The position numbers and the translations under genes are program-made. This document shows, one piece after another, positions 17,755-27,535 of a stretch of 53,236 nucleotides of DNA (its first letter is position 1; every line of letters starts with the position of its first letter). The notes beneath the pieces were generated by a model. It was not told where the DNA came from, ran no database searches, and worked only from the letters and a program-made list of their open reading frames with translations. The stretch is taken from contig CACEUX010000011.1 in NCBI GenBank assembly GCA_902562835.1, forward strand, positions 1-53,236, given 5' to 3'. Source of the DNA: an uncultured Fidelibacterota bacterium. Lineage in GTDB: Bacteria; Fidelibacterota; Marinisomatia; Marinisomatales; UBA1611.

Positions 17755-18903
17755 TTATTGATCCGGTCCGTCTGGCTTACCAGATTCATATAGTTTCCTG
17801 GATGCCAGATTCAGTGGTGCTTTAACAAGCTTATCAACTGATATCATTGCGAACATTGAACCTGTGGTTGGATGAATAGCTACCATATCGTGAAATTCAT
17901 ATTTATCATCTATATCAACCAATTTCAGCTCAGCGTTGTTCATGTGAGTAAAACCAAATTGACCTTTATAATTGATCTTGTACCATTCATCCTCATCTTG
18001 GACATGTTCAAACGTAGCGCCTTTACTTGCGATACCAATTATAGATCCATTTGGACGACTTCGGATGTGTGCCTTGTAGGCCTTGATAGATACATCATAT
18101 TTAGGTTTTAACTGCTTAACACCTTTTATCTTAACAGACTTGAAGTTAGCCTTAAATGTTCTTGCCTCGTCACGAGGTACTGAAATCTGATACTGAGTAT
18201 CGCGCAATATTACTGGGAAGGTCTCATTTTCAGGATTATAACGCCCTATATCAGTAGGTGTGAATTCGATCGGTGAGGATGATTCAGCCATAATATTCTC
18301 TATGACAGACCTTGTCTTTAATTCTTTTTCTTTAGCGACCTGAATCCTCTGTGCTTTCTTTATATCCATTTTCTGAGATGTCATCTGGACGATCTCTTTC
18401 ATGAGCTTCACCTGTTCCGAAACACGTAATTTATATTCGTCCGCTGTTTCAAACTCATCATGAGGAAGGAACATAGCAGGGTTTGCATCTGTAGCAAGCT
18501 CATAGATTGTTTTGACCCTAATATAATTAGAATAAGAGGAACCTTTTTTAGCTTCACTTAGCTTTGGCTTTGCAACTTTTGTCAACGCAGCAACATTTAC
18601 TTTATTTTCATTTGTTGGAACCTTGGTCTCTTTTCCTTTAACAACAGGAGCTCTAACTACCATTTGAGCACTGTTTTTATTTCCCATATTTACGGGAGCT
18701 TTCACGGTCAAAACGTATTCTGGTTTTTTAGCTGCTACCTCTGGCTTTTTGTTTGCAGTCTCATTTAACTTGGCAGCCTCACCTGTTGATTGCTTATCAG
18801 CTATCGTTCTCGCAGGCACCTGTGGCTTTACACCACCACAACTGGTGATTATTGCTAAGACCGTAATTGATAAAAATACTTTTATTATGTAATTAATATT
18901 CAT
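17755..18903 (-). CDS. SH3-domain lipoprotein
   Basis: The 382-residue protein has a clear lipoprotein signal ending in ITSCGG (Cys22). A long Lys/Ala/Pro-rich, low-complexity region (about 25-130) suggests a flexible tether. A charged helical segment (about 150-205) follows. Near residues 268-325 there is a bacterial SH3-like domain (KAYKAHIRSRPNGSIIGIASKGATFEHVQDEDEWYKINYKGQFGFTH), a fold often used to bind peptidoglycan or peptides. It lies 15 nt after the FGE-fold gene, so the pair probably forms an operon. A role in envelope structure is inferred. Confidence 0.8.
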   Translation of the reverse strand: MNINYIIKVFLSITVLAIITSCGGVKPQVPARTIADKQSTGEAAKLNETANKKPEVAAKKPEYVLTVKAPVNMGNKNSAQMVVRAPVVKGKETKVPTNENKVNVAALTKVAKPKLSEAKKGSSYSNYIRVKTIYELATDANPAMFLPHDEFETADEYKLRVSEQVKLMKEIVQMTSQKMDIKKAQRIQVAKEKELKTRSVIENIMAESSSPIEFTPTDIGRYNPENETFPVILRDTQYQISVPRDEARTFKANFKSVKIKGVKQLKPKYDVSIKAYKAHIRSRPNGSIIGIASKGATFEHVQDEDEWYKINYKGQFGFTHMNNAELKLVDIDDKYEFHDMVAIHPTTGSMFAMISVDKLVKAPLNLASRKLYESGKPDGPDQ

Positions 18904-18918
18904 GAGTTATACTCTCGA

Positions 18919-19881
18919 TTAGAGATCTTTGACACAGCGAAAACCAAAATTGGTATCTCTATAATCAGGTTTTAGTTTATACCGCCTTGAGACGTTGCAA
19001 AAAATATCATTGCTGAACCACGAGCCACCTCTTACTACTTTTTCCGTACCATAATCTGGCCCTTGCGGGTTCTCCGGGTCAGCGATCTGAAAATAATCAT
19101 CATGATACCAATCTGCACACCATTCCCATACATTTCCGCTCATATCATATATACCAATAGCATTTGGCTTTTTCTTTCCTACTGGCTGTTTACTCTGTGT
19201 ATTAGCAAGGTACCATGCAACGTCATCAATTTTATTTGACCCAGAATAGGTCTGTTTACCTTTAGCATATGCACCACCACGTGCAGCATATTCCCACTCT
19301 GCTTCAGTTGGCAGTCGCTTTCCAACCTTATTTGCATATGCAATAGCATCAAACCATGAGACATTTTCCACTGGGCATTCCATACATCCAGTGTAGTCGG
19401 ATGCGTATTTACCCATAATGTGTCTGTATTCTCTTTGGGTTACTTCAGTTGCATCCATGAGAAAGCTATTTAACTCTAGAGAGTGTTCAGTTCTCTCTTT
19501 TTTCTTATCATCAATAGAAGTACGTGTATACTTCCCTCCATCAACATAGACCATTCCTTCTGGGATAGTCACAACGCGAAAATTGATTATCTTGCCAATG
19601 ATAAAATCCTTATCGATAAGCAGCCAATTGATCTCGTTATTCTTACCAGGGAGGACATTTGCGCCAAGATCACCATCTGCATTGGTAATAACTGAAAAGG
19701 TCTTACCATTATCCAACGAATAGGTAAGGGCGACCTGGTCACCTCTAAATAATTTTCCCGCCATATCATACTGAACTGTGATTGATAGTCCATCCTGCTT
19801 GGCGCGAACATTCTTGTAAGTTTGTGCTGAGGCTATTGTATAAAAAGACAATGCCAGCGTAAGTATATATTTTATCTTCAT
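18919..19881 (-). CDS. exported formylglycine-generating-enzyme-fold (SUMF1) protein
   Basis: The 320-residue protein has a signal peptide (MKIKYILTLALSFYTIASAQ) and an FGE-sulfatase/SUMF1 domain over about residues 110-320. Visible motifs are MDATEVTQREYRHIMG, CPVENVSWFDAIAYANKVG, RLPTEAEWEYAARGG, GIYDMSGNVWEWCADWY, VVRGGSWF and NFGFRCV. Only one Cys (in DIFCNVSRR) sits where active formylglycine-generating enzymes carry a Cys pair, so it may be structural or act otherwise, as GldK/GldJ-like gliding/type IX proteins do. I chose the ATG at 19881 because the in-frame extension to 19941 only adds residues before the signal peptide. Confidence 0.85.
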   Translation of the reverse strand: MKIKYILTLALSFYTIASAQTYKNVRAKQDGLSITVQYDMAGKLFRGDQVALTYSLDNGKTFSVITNADGDLGANVLPGKNNEINWLLIDKDFIIGKIINFRVVTIPEGMVYVDGGKYTRTSIDDKKKERTEHSLELNSFLMDATEVTQREYRHIMGKYASDYTGCMECPVENVSWFDAIAYANKVGKRLPTEAEWEYAARGGAYAKGKQTYSGSNKIDDVAWYLANTQSKQPVGKKKPNAIGIYDMSGNVWEWCADWYHDDYFQIADPENPQGPDYGTEKVVRGGSWFSNDIFCNVSRRYKLKPDYRDTNFGFRCVKDL

Positions 19882-19999
19882 AATAATCAAATTTCTATGG
19901 ATTTTACTAAAAGAGCAAACAAAATTAACATCTAGAACCATTAAACATAAAATAAAAATAAAAGTAATTAAAATTTCTTAAATTAAATAATAATAATAC

Positions 20000-22153
20000 T
20001 TACAGTTTCTCCTTAAAGAACTCAATCATCTTTTTATAAAGATGCTCTCTGGCACCACCTCCATATATACCATGACTCCGTGCGGGATATTGATACCATT
20101 CCACATCCTTACCGGACCTTAGTGCAGATTGAACAAACTGTGCTGTATGCTGAGCATGAACATTATCATCCTCGATCCCATGCATAAGTAGAATGCTACC
20201 CCGCATTCTATTCATCCATGACATCGCACTTGTTGAATCGTAACCTGCCTTATTTTCTTGAGGCAGGCCCATTGATCTTTCAGTATATGCCGTATCATAA
20301 AGCCTGAAGTCAGTGCAAGGTGCGATAGCTACCCCTGCTTTGAAATATTTTGCATTCCTTGTAAGCATTAGGCAGGTAAAATAACCTCCACCGCTCCAGC
20401 CCCATGCACCGATCCTTTCCACATCAGCGTAACCGCTATCCACTAAATAATTAATTCCTGCAACCTGATCAAGTGTAAGATATTTAGACATATCTCCATA
20501 ACTCAAATTCTTAAAGCCTTCCCCTCGACCACTCATACCACGTGTGTCCATTGAGAACACAATATACCCTTGTTGTGCAAGAAATTGATCCCAGATAGAA
20601 CCCCAACGGTTCCAAACGATCTGTGTACCCGGCATTCCATAACCATGAATGATCACTGGATATTTTTTACCTTTTGTATAATTCGGTGGCAATATCAGCA
20701 TACCATCTAAAATTGTTGTACTATCTAAAGATGGGAAATGTACTATTTTGGGACTTGACCATTCATAATCCACGTATTGCGCAAGATCTGTCTGTCCTAA
20801 GGTTTTAATTACTTTTCCTGTTCTCAATTCTTTAAGTAGTATTGTTCTAGGCTGCGTTAAACTTGAAAATGTATCAATAAAATAATCCTTCGAACCAGTA
20901 ATGCGAACAATATGACTGCCTGCTTCCTTTGTAAGAAGTTTCACCTCTGTGCCATCATATCGGACGGAGTAAAGCCTTTTTTCAAAAACTGACTCCTTGT
21001 TTCCAATGAAATAAATAAGATCGTCATTTTCATCTATGTGAACAATACTTGAAACTTCCCATTTCCCTTCAGTGATAGACCAAGACCTAGAGCCTGAATG
21101 CTTGGACATCCAAATATGTTTATAACCAGAATTTTCTGATATCCATACAACCTTACCATCCTTCAGAAACCTTATCTGCCCATGATTCTCAAGCCACCCG
21201 TCTGGGTCAGATTCAGATAGTATTTTCGTAGATCTTCCAGTCGCTCTGTCAGCAACGAACATATCCCAGTTCTTTTGTTTTCGATCCATTTTAATAAAAG
21301 CAACTTTTTCTTCATTGACCCACTCCATCCATGGCAGATAATCATAATCAACGCTTGCACCCTCTATCCATTTCCTACCTGCACCTTTGATTCGAATAAT
21401 ACCTATTTTTAAAGTAGGGTTAGTTTCTCCTGCTTTTGGATAACGTATTTTTTCAATAGTAGGGTATTGACCTAATTCATTGATCATTGAGAATTCTGGT
21501 ACCATAGATTCATTTTCTTCCCAATATGCAATAGATTCTCCATTAGGCGACCATCTGTAGCCGTCATACCCTGTGAGCTCTTCCTCATATAGCCATCCAA
21601 AATGCCCATTGGAAATTGTCTCCGAACCAGTTGTGGTCAGCTTCCTCTCTCTGTCTCTTTCAAAGTCATACATGTACAGGTTATTGTCTTGCCTTACGTA
21701 GGCAATTTTTTGCCCATCTGGGGAAAATTTCACGTTTCTGAGACTCTTGTTATTGTTTGCAAGAGGCATTAACCTTTTCTTTTCAATATCATAAACATAA
21801 TAGGTTGATATATGTGAATATCTCCATATTTTTTTTGAATCTGTCCTAATAAGGATCTTATCGGCGGACTTTGAAATAGTAAGACCTTCAACAAAAAGAT
21901 CATCTCCACGCCAGTTGAATGCAAGGCTATCCAGAAAAAGTGTTGTATCAGATCTTAGCAGGTCTACTTTAAACCATTTTTTCCAGTCGTCACCTTTTCC
22001 ACGAATAAGAACTGCATCTTCATCTGGGAATGGAATCGTCCATCCAATGGAGGCCGTTTTGAAAGGTGAATTTAAAACTGCCTCTTCATATGTAAGCCAG
22101 ACTGCTTGCAATGATTGTATTGATGCTAAGGTAATTATAAGGATTCGTATCAA
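20000..22153 (-). CDS. dipeptidyl-peptidase IV-like S9 serine peptidase
   Basis: The 717-residue protein has a signal peptide (MIRILIITLASIQSLQA), an N-terminal beta-propeller (about 40-470) and a C-terminal alpha/beta-hydrolase domain. The YEEELTGYDGYRWSPNG segment carries the Glu pair that in DPP-IV holds the substrate amino terminus. The triad is Ser587 (GWSGGGYF), Asp662 (HGIEDDNVH) and His694 (ARSHGIYGG). It should release dipeptides, typically after Pro or Ala, in the periplasm or outside the cell. The start is a TTG whose bases overlap the TGA stop of the upstream glycosylase gene, with AGGA 6 nt before it. Confidence 0.92.
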   Translation of the reverse strand: MIRILIITLASIQSLQAVWLTYEEAVLNSPFKTASIGWTIPFPDEDAVLIRGKGDDWKKWFKVDLLRSDTTLFLDSLAFNWRGDDLFVEGLTISKSADKILIRTDSKKIWRYSHISTYYVYDIEKKRLMPLANNNKSLRNVKFSPDGQKIAYVRQDNNLYMYDFERDRERKLTTTGSETISNGHFGWLYEEELTGYDGYRWSPNGESIAYWEENESMVPEFSMINELGQYPTIEKIRYPKAGETNPTLKIGIIRIKGAGRKWIEGASVDYDYLPWMEWVNEEKVAFIKMDRKQKNWDMFVADRATGRSTKILSESDPDGWLENHGQIRFLKDGKVVWISENSGYKHIWMSKHSGSRSWSITEGKWEVSSIVHIDENDDLIYFIGNKESVFEKRLYSVRYDGTEVKLLTKEAGSHIVRITGSKDYFIDTFSSLTQPRTILLKELRTGKVIKTLGQTDLAQYVDYEWSSPKIVHFPSLDSTTILDGMLILPPNYTKGKKYPVIIHGYGMPGTQIVWNRWGSIWDQFLAQQGYIVFSMDTRGMSGRGEGFKNLSYGDMSKYLTLDQVAGINYLVDSGYADVERIGAWGWSGGGYFTCLMLTRNAKYFKAGVAIAPCTDFRLYDTAYTERSMGLPQENKAGYDSTSAMSWMNRMRGSILLMHGIEDDNVHAQHTAQFVQSALRSGKDVEWYQYPARSHGIYGGGAREHLYKKMIEFFKEKL

Positions 22154-22821
22154 TTTATTTCCTGCTTAACTGTTTTGAGAAAGTCAGTCATCATTTCAAA
22201 ATTCAGTCTACCTGTATTTACATTTCTGGGACTGGGATGAAATGCGCCAAAAAGAACTAGACCATTTGGCAAATCATATCGTACACCATGCCCAAATTTA
22301 TAATCTTTCATTTTAATGGGGTGGGTCTTCCTTACAAATCTCAAGCAAGCATCAAAACCAACCTTACCAAGACCAAGGACCACTTTCAGATGTTTTAAGA
22401 TATAAAACTCCTGCGATAGAAAAGGTTCACAATTCTCTTTTTCCTCTGCAGTAGGTTTATCGCCAGGTGGTACACACTTTACAGACGCGGTAATATATCC
22501 TTCGAGCTCAAGTCCATCATCTCTATGGTCCGAATTAGGTTGACTAGCCATTCCGACATGATGGAGACATCTAAATAAAAAGTCCGCAGATTTGTCACCA
22601 GTAAATACCCTGCCAGTTCTGTTCCCACCATGTGCAGCAGGTGCAAGTCCTAATATCATGAACTTTGCACTGGGATTTCCATAGCCAGGCACAGCTTTTC
22701 CCCAGTAATCCCATTCTTTATATGATTTTCTTTTTTCTCGAGCGACCTTCTCCCTAAAATCGACCAGGCGGTCGCATTTCCTGCACCCAATAATACTTTT
22801 TTCAAGTTTAATGAGACTCAT
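22150..22821 (-). CDS. family 5 uracil-DNA glycosylase (UdgB-like)
   Basis: The 223-residue protein matches family 5 uracil-DNA glycosylases, Fe-S enzymes that remove uracil and some other deaminated bases from DNA. Cys13, Cys16, Cys116 and Cys131 would bind the 4Fe-4S cluster. Motif A is GLAPAAHGGNRTGRVFTGD (58-76), and the second active-site motif is HPSPRNVNTGRL (195-206). Motif A lacks the Asp or Asn used by other families, as is normal here. It overlaps the oxidoreductase gene upstream (ATGA) and the peptidase gene downstream, so it sits in an operon of otherwise unrelated functions. Confidence 0.93.
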   Translation of the reverse strand: MSLIKLEKSIIGCRKCDRLVDFREKVAREKRKSYKEWDYWGKAVPGYGNPSAKFMILGLAPAAHGGNRTGRVFTGDKSADFLFRCLHHVGMASQPNSDHRDDGLELEGYITASVKCVPPGDKPTAEEKENCEPFLSQEFYILKHLKVVLGLGKVGFDACLRFVRKTHPIKMKDYKFGHGVRYDLPNGLVLFGAFHPSPRNVNTGRLNFEMMTDFLKTVKQEIN

Positions 22822-23846
22822 TTTGAAGAGGAAAGAAGTACTTTTCCAAAATTTTTCCTTTCACCAATGTATTTATGTGCATCCGATGCCTTATCTAAGT
22901 TAAATACAGAGTCAATTACCGGTTCGATCGTTCCATCTTCAAGCCAATCAAAAAGTATCTTACCATATTTTGCGACAAGATCTTTTCGTTGTTTTATCAT
23001 TCCCAGATGAAATCCAAAAGCACCTTGATTATTCATCATCATGTGTCTTGGACTAAACTTTGGCATTTTTAAGAACTTGGGTAATATTTTAAAATAGTTT
23101 CGCCTGGGTCCTGTTACAGCTGTGGAGAAACCGTAGGCCCCCACCCTGCCAAACTCAGATAGACAAGCATAACTTTTTCCAAGCTCTTCTCCTCCCAGTG
23201 AATCTAAAATAAGGTCTACACCTTTTCCTTTGGTCATTTCCATTACTTTTTCACTGAAATCTTCTGTTTGGTAATCGATCAACTGATCAACGCCTAATTC
23301 TTTGATCTTACCATGCTTACCACCCGATGCGGTACCAATGACACTCGCCCCTATCTTCTTCGCTATCTGAAGAGCTGCGATACCAACACCTCCACCTATT
23401 CCATGGATCAATATGGTTTCGTCTTCTCTAAGATTTCCTTGGTGTATCATCATAAAATAGGCAGTTAGATAGTTAACTGGTATGGCAGCTGAGACGCTTT
23501 GCCATTTATCATCTATTGTGAATAATTGCTCAGCAGGAACATTCACATGTGTTGAGTACCCACCCGATCGGCACATTCCAACCACCGTTTTCCCGATCAT
23601 CGAACTATATTGATCAGATCCGGCTTTAACCACCACTCCAGCTATTTCCATTCCAATTCTGTATGGAGGCTTGAGTTTAGTGGTATATAAACCCATACGA
23701 CTCATTATATCAGCAAAATTAATGCCTGAAAATTTTACTTCTACTAAGACCTCGTGTTCATTAGGGTCCGATATGGATGCGGATCTTAATTCAAGGACTT
23801 CAGGACCACCATGACTAGTGATGAAAACAGATTGACAATCATTCAT
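22818..23846 (-). CDS. quinone oxidoreductase/VAT1-like medium-chain reductase
   Basis: The 342-residue protein is a zinc-free medium-chain dehydrogenase/reductase. It shows SGINFADIMSRMGLY, PYRIGMEIAGVVV, the NADPH-binding GIGGGVGIAALQIAKKIGASVIGTASG, and SLGGEELGKSYACLSEFGRVGAYG. The arrangement and C-terminal part resemble VAT-1-like quinone oxidoreductases. Zinc ligands of alcohol dehydrogenases are absent. It probably reduces quinones or enones with NADPH in the cytoplasm, with substrate unknown. AGGA lies 9 nt before the ATG. It opens the oxidoreductase-glycosylase-peptidase run and faces the divergent ppiD-like gene. Confidence 0.88.
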   Translation of the reverse strand: MNDCQSVFITSHGGPEVLELRSASISDPNEHEVLVEVKFSGINFADIMSRMGLYTTKLKPPYRIGMEIAGVVVKAGSDQYSSMIGKTVVGMCRSGGYSTHVNVPAEQLFTIDDKWQSVSAAIPVNYLTAYFMMIHQGNLREDETILIHGIGGGVGIAALQIAKKIGASVIGTASGGKHGKIKELGVDQLIDYQTEDFSEKVMEMTKGKGVDLILDSLGGEELGKSYACLSEFGRVGAYGFSTAVTGPRRNYFKILPKFLKMPKFSPRHMMMNNQGAFGFHLGMIKQRKDLVAKYGKILFDWLEDGTIEPVIDSVFNLDKASDAHKYIGERKNFGKVLLSSSK

Positions 23847-23907
23847 AATTAGTCCTGTAAGTTATATCCTTCTTGCTCATTGTTTCATCAAATACCAAAG
23901 TATAAAT

Positions 23908-23937
23908 TTGCCAGCAAAATTTTTATTAAAATATCAT
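23908..23937 (+). promoter_or_regulatory. possible sigma-70-type promoter for the PpiD-like gene
   Basis: TTGCCA (23908-23913) and TATCAT (23932-23937) are separated by 18 nt and lie 34 nt before the start codon, in the divergent 125-nt intergenic region. The match is moderate, and AT-rich DNA gives many such hits. Confidence 0.3.
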
Positions 23938-23971
23938 AATTATGTGATAGCAAATTAATGAAGGTATCTTT

Positions 23972-25804
23972 ATGGCATTAATGACATCCATGCGTGAGAA
24001 AATGCATGTTGTACTTTGGGCTTTACTTGCTCTTTTCCTTTTAAGCATGACCATGGGTGGGCTTGTTGGTGGTGCGAATATTATCGATCAGTTATTTGGA
24101 AATGTAAATCCCCAGACAACTATCGCTCGTATAAATGGACAGGATATTTCACCTGACAATTTTAATAATCGAGTAAATCAGCAACTTCAAAATTCTCGCA
24201 CTGCTGGTCAAAATATAAATGATTTTCAAATTAAGCGAGCTCGGGACACAGCATGGGATAATATGTTGCAGGATGTTCTGGTCTCCCAGGAAGTAGAAAG
24301 GCTTAATATAACTGCAACAGATGAGGAAGTGATGTTTCATTTAGAGAATAATCCTCCCCCATTCCTTACTCAAAATCAATCTTTCCATACAGATGGAAGT
24401 TTTGACATGAGTAAATATTTACAAGCACTTGCAAACCCGGAAGGGAATGAATGGGCACCAATAGAGTCATTTATGAAAAATACATTCATTCCTAATTATA
24501 AGCTCCAGAAAATGTTAGATGAAAGCATTGTGATCACCGAAGAGGATATAAAGATAGAATACATCAAACGAAATATTAATTTTACAGTTACTGGAGCCCA
24601 TATTACTGATGCCCGTGTAGCTAAAGAGGATGCTAAAGCAACTGAAGAGGAGATCCGGACAAAATACAACGAAACGATATCTGACTACTCACATAACGGC
24701 TTAAGATCTATTACATATGTTTCCTGGAAAAAGGAACCATCTTCAGAAGACTCAACCACTGCAATGGTCTTGGCAACAAAATTAATGAAAAGAGCAAAAA
24801 ACGGTGAAGAATTTTCTGCTCTTGCCAATGAATACTCAATGGATCCAGGGAATCAAAATACTAAAGGAGGAGACCTGGGATGGTTTAAACAAGGCAGAAT
24901 GGTCGAGGAATTTGACAGAGCCGCCTTTAGTGCAAAAAAGAATCAGATAATAGGTCCTATTAAATCAAATTTTGGATATCATGTGATCTACGTTAGAGAT
25001 AATCGAACTGATGAGAATGGTGACAAAGAGGTCCTTGCATCCCATATATTGATCCAGACAGAAATATCTCCAACGACTCTTTCTAACCTTAAAAAGGATG
25101 CAACACTATTTAGCTACGATGCTCAGGATGACGGGTTTGACATTGCAGTATCTGAACATGGGCTTGAAACGGGATCATTTGAGAAATTTGATGATGCTGG
25201 CTATTCAGTGACTGGCTTGGGTGGTTTGAGAGCTGCTATTCGCTTTGCCTTTAATAATAAATTGAATTCCGTATCTGACATCTTAGAGAACAATCAATAT
25301 TTTGTAGTTTGCAAATTGGATTCAATTATTCCGGAAGGATATAAAGACTACGAAGAAGTTAGATCTCAAATAGAAATAACACTCAATAGAGAAAAAGTAA
25401 AAAAAGCAACTCTGGAAGATGCAAATAACGTGCTGATAAAACTTTCCAGCCAAGATATTGATCTAAAAGCTCTAATAGAAAGCGAGGAAAATCTTGATGG
25501 ATTTAAAGAAGAATCCAAAACTCTGTTCCAAGGTTTTCAAACTATAGGGAGAAGTCACTTTGTTAACGGTGCTCTCTTAAATGCAAAACCAGGAACTATT
25601 CTTGGCCCACTCGAGACAAACCGTGGACATACAATATTGGAGCTGCTCTCAATTGCAGAATTTGACTCAACGGCATTTTCAGATCAAAAAGAAAAATTAC
25701 GCGAGCTGGTCTTTACGCGAAAGCAAAATGGATATTTTCAAGCATGGATAGATGGGTTAAAGGATAATGCAGAGATCATAGATAATAGAAAATTTTATTT
25801 CTAG
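23972..25804 (+). CDS. PpiD/SurA-like periplasmic chaperone with peptidyl-prolyl isomerase domain
   Basis: The 610-residue protein starts with a short cytoplasmic tail and a membrane anchor (about 13-33). An N-terminal SurA/PpiD-like chaperone region follows, with TIARINGQDISPDNFNNRVNQQ. A parvulin domain occupies about residues 230-340 (SMDPGNQNTKGGDLGWFKQGRMVEEFDRAAFS ... FGYHVIYVRD). A second, weaker rotamase-like region lies near the C-terminus (GTILGPLETNRGHTILELLSI). This is the layout of PpiD, which helps newly exported outer-membrane proteins to fold. GAAGG 7 nt before the ATG supports the start. Confidence 0.9.
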   Translation: MALMTSMREKMHVVLWALLALFLLSMTMGGLVGGANIIDQLFGNVNPQTTIARINGQDISPDNFNNRVNQQLQNSRTAGQNINDFQIKRARDTAWDNMLQDVLVSQEVERLNITATDEEVMFHLENNPPPFLTQNQSFHTDGSFDMSKYLQALANPEGNEWAPIESFMKNTFIPNYKLQKMLDESIVITEEDIKIEYIKRNINFTVTGAHITDARVAKEDAKATEEEIRTKYNETISDYSHNGLRSITYVSWKKEPSSEDSTTAMVLATKLMKRAKNGEEFSALANEYSMDPGNQNTKGGDLGWFKQGRMVEEFDRAAFSAKKNQIIGPIKSNFGYHVIYVRDNRTDENGDKEVLASHILIQTEISPTTLSNLKKDATLFSYDAQDDGFDIAVSEHGLETGSFEKFDDAGYSVTGLGGLRAAIRFAFNNKLNSVSDILENNQYFVVCKLDSIIPEGYKDYEEVRSQIEITLNREKVKKATLEDANNVLIKLSSQDIDLKALIESEENLDGFKEESKTLFQGFQTIGRSHFVNGALLNAKPGTILGPLETNRGHTILELLSIAEFDSTAFSDQKEKLRELVFTRKQNGYFQAWIDGLKDNAEIIDNRKFYF

Positions 25805-25923
25805 AGTTAAAATTAAATCCCCATTTATCATACTTTATATATTCTACTTTTTAAATATAAGTAAATTCGACTGGAATTATAATTAACAGTCAATTGCTAG
25901 AAACCAACTTATAAGCTTTCATA

Positions 25924-27522
25924 ATGGGCATCCTTGAAACAAAGATCAATACAGAATCAGAACAATTTAAATCAAATTATGACCATCATAGGAAGCTTTC
26001 AGATGAGTTAGGTTCTGAACTTAAAACAATTAGGGAAATGGGCCCCGCTAAAAGGGTGGATAAACACAGAGAACGGGGCAAACTCACAGCTAGAGAAAGA
26101 ATTGATAAACTGAAGGATACTGAAACTGAATTCCTTGAGTTTTCAGAATTTGCCGCTTTCAAGGTATATGATGACTACGTTCCTGCTGCAGGCATTATAA
26201 CCGGCATCATTGAAGTAAAGAATCGGTTATGTGTAGTTATAGCAAACGATGCAACTGTAAAAGGTGGAACTTATTACCCTCTTACTGTAAAAAAGCACCT
26301 GAGGGCGCAAGAGATAGCTTTTGAGAATCACCTTCCTTGCCTCTACCTTGTTGATAGCGGGGGTGCATTTTTACCAAAGCAAGATGAGGTTTTTCCAGAT
26401 AGAGATCACTTTGGTAGAATTTTTTATAACCAGGCGCGCATGAGTGCTTCAGGCATACCTCAATTTGCTGTAGTTATGGGTTCATGTACTGCAGGAGGTG
26501 CATATGTACCAGCCATGAGTGATGAAGCGATCATTGTAAATAAAACAGGTACTATATTTCTTGGAGGGCCACCTCTAGTGAAAGCTGCTATAGGTGAAAC
26601 AGCTACTGCTGAAGAATTAGGAGGTGCAAGGTTACATACGAGACTAAGTGGAGTAGCCGACCATTTTGCTGAGAACGATGAGGATGCAATTAAAAAATTA
26701 AGAGGGATCATCGACCATATCCCAAATACCTCAAAGCCAAATAATAAATTCAAAGAACCGATATATGACCAAAACGAATTATTTGGAGTTCTAGAGAAAA
26801 GTCATCAAAAACCCTTCGATATACATGAAGTGATAGCCAGAATAGTAGACGGCTCAAACTTTGAAGAGTTTAAGTCAGACTATGGAAAAACACTTGTAAC
26901 TGGTTTCGCAAAGATCGGCGGAACTCCTATAGGAATCATAGGTAATAATGGTGTTCTTTTCAGTGAAACCTCATTAAAAGGTGCACACTTTGTTGAAATA
27001 TGCTGTCAGAGAAAGATTCCAATACTATTTTTACAAAATATTACTGGCTTTATGGTCGGTAAGAAGGCAGAAGCCGGGGGTATAGCTAAAGATGGTGCAA
27101 AAATGGTCCAAGCGGTAGCTACGGCAAACGTACCTAAGCTAACTGTGATCATTGGGGGTAGTTTTGGTGCAGGCAACTACGCAATGAGTGGACGTTCATA
27201 TCAACCTAGGTTCCTTTGGATGTGGCCAAATGCAAGAATATCCGTCATGGGTGGGGACCAGGCAGCTAACGTTATGGCTACAATAAAGTCAGATCAAGCA
27301 AATCAGGATGGCAAAGAACTTTCTGAAGATGAACTAAAAAGTTTCAAGCAACCCATATTGGATAAATACGAAAATGAGGGAAATCCTTATTATGCAAGTG
27401 CTCGACTTTGGGATGATGGGATTATAAGCCCAATTGATACTAGGAAAATACTTATCCTTGCTCTTCAAGCAACAAAAAACAAACCAATTCCTGATACTAA
27501 TTTCCCTGTTTTCAGAATGTAG
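25924..27522 (+). CDS. mccB: methylcrotonyl-CoA carboxylase carboxyltransferase (beta) subunit-like
   Basis: The 532-residue protein is a biotin-dependent carboxyltransferase beta subunit closest in pattern to methylcrotonyl-CoA carboxylase of leucine breakdown. Examples are [74 protein letters not shown] and [17 protein letters not shown]. These characterise MCC rather than propionyl-CoA carboxylase. The C-terminal half has [21 protein letters not shown] and [22 protein letters not shown]. It needs a biotin carboxylase/BCCP alpha subunit, which is not encoded in this window. A geranyl-CoA carboxylase role is a less likely alternative. Confidence 0.88.
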   Translation: MGILETKINTESEQFKSNYDHHRKLSDELGSELKTIREMGPAKRVDKHRERGKLTARERIDKLKDTETEFLEFSEFAAFKVYDDYVPAAGIITGIIEVKNRLCVVIANDATVKGGTYYPLTVKKHLRAQEIAFENHLPCLYLVDSGGAFLPKQDEVFPDRDHFGRIFYNQARMSASGIPQFAVVMGSCTAGGAYVPAMSDEAIIVNKTGTIFLGGPPLVKAAIGETATAEELGGARLHTRLSGVADHFAENDEDAIKKLRGIIDHIPNTSKPNNKFKEPIYDQNELFGVLEKSHQKPFDIHEVIARIVDGSNFEEFKSDYGKTLVTGFAKIGGTPIGIIGNNGVLFSETSLKGAHFVEICCQRKIPILFLQNITGFMVGKKAEAGGIAKDGAKMVQAVATANVPKLTVIIGGSFGAGNYAMSGRSYQPRFLWMWPNARISVMGGDQAANVMATIKSDQANQDGKELSEDELKSFKQPILDKYENEGNPYYASARLWDDGIISPIDTRKILILALQATKNKPIPDTNFPVFRM

Positions 27523-27535
27523 GTAAGAAACCCCA

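Noticed and set aside
19882-19941. Upstream extension of the FGE-fold gene to 19941
   Set aside because: It would place 20 residues before an otherwise typical signal peptide.
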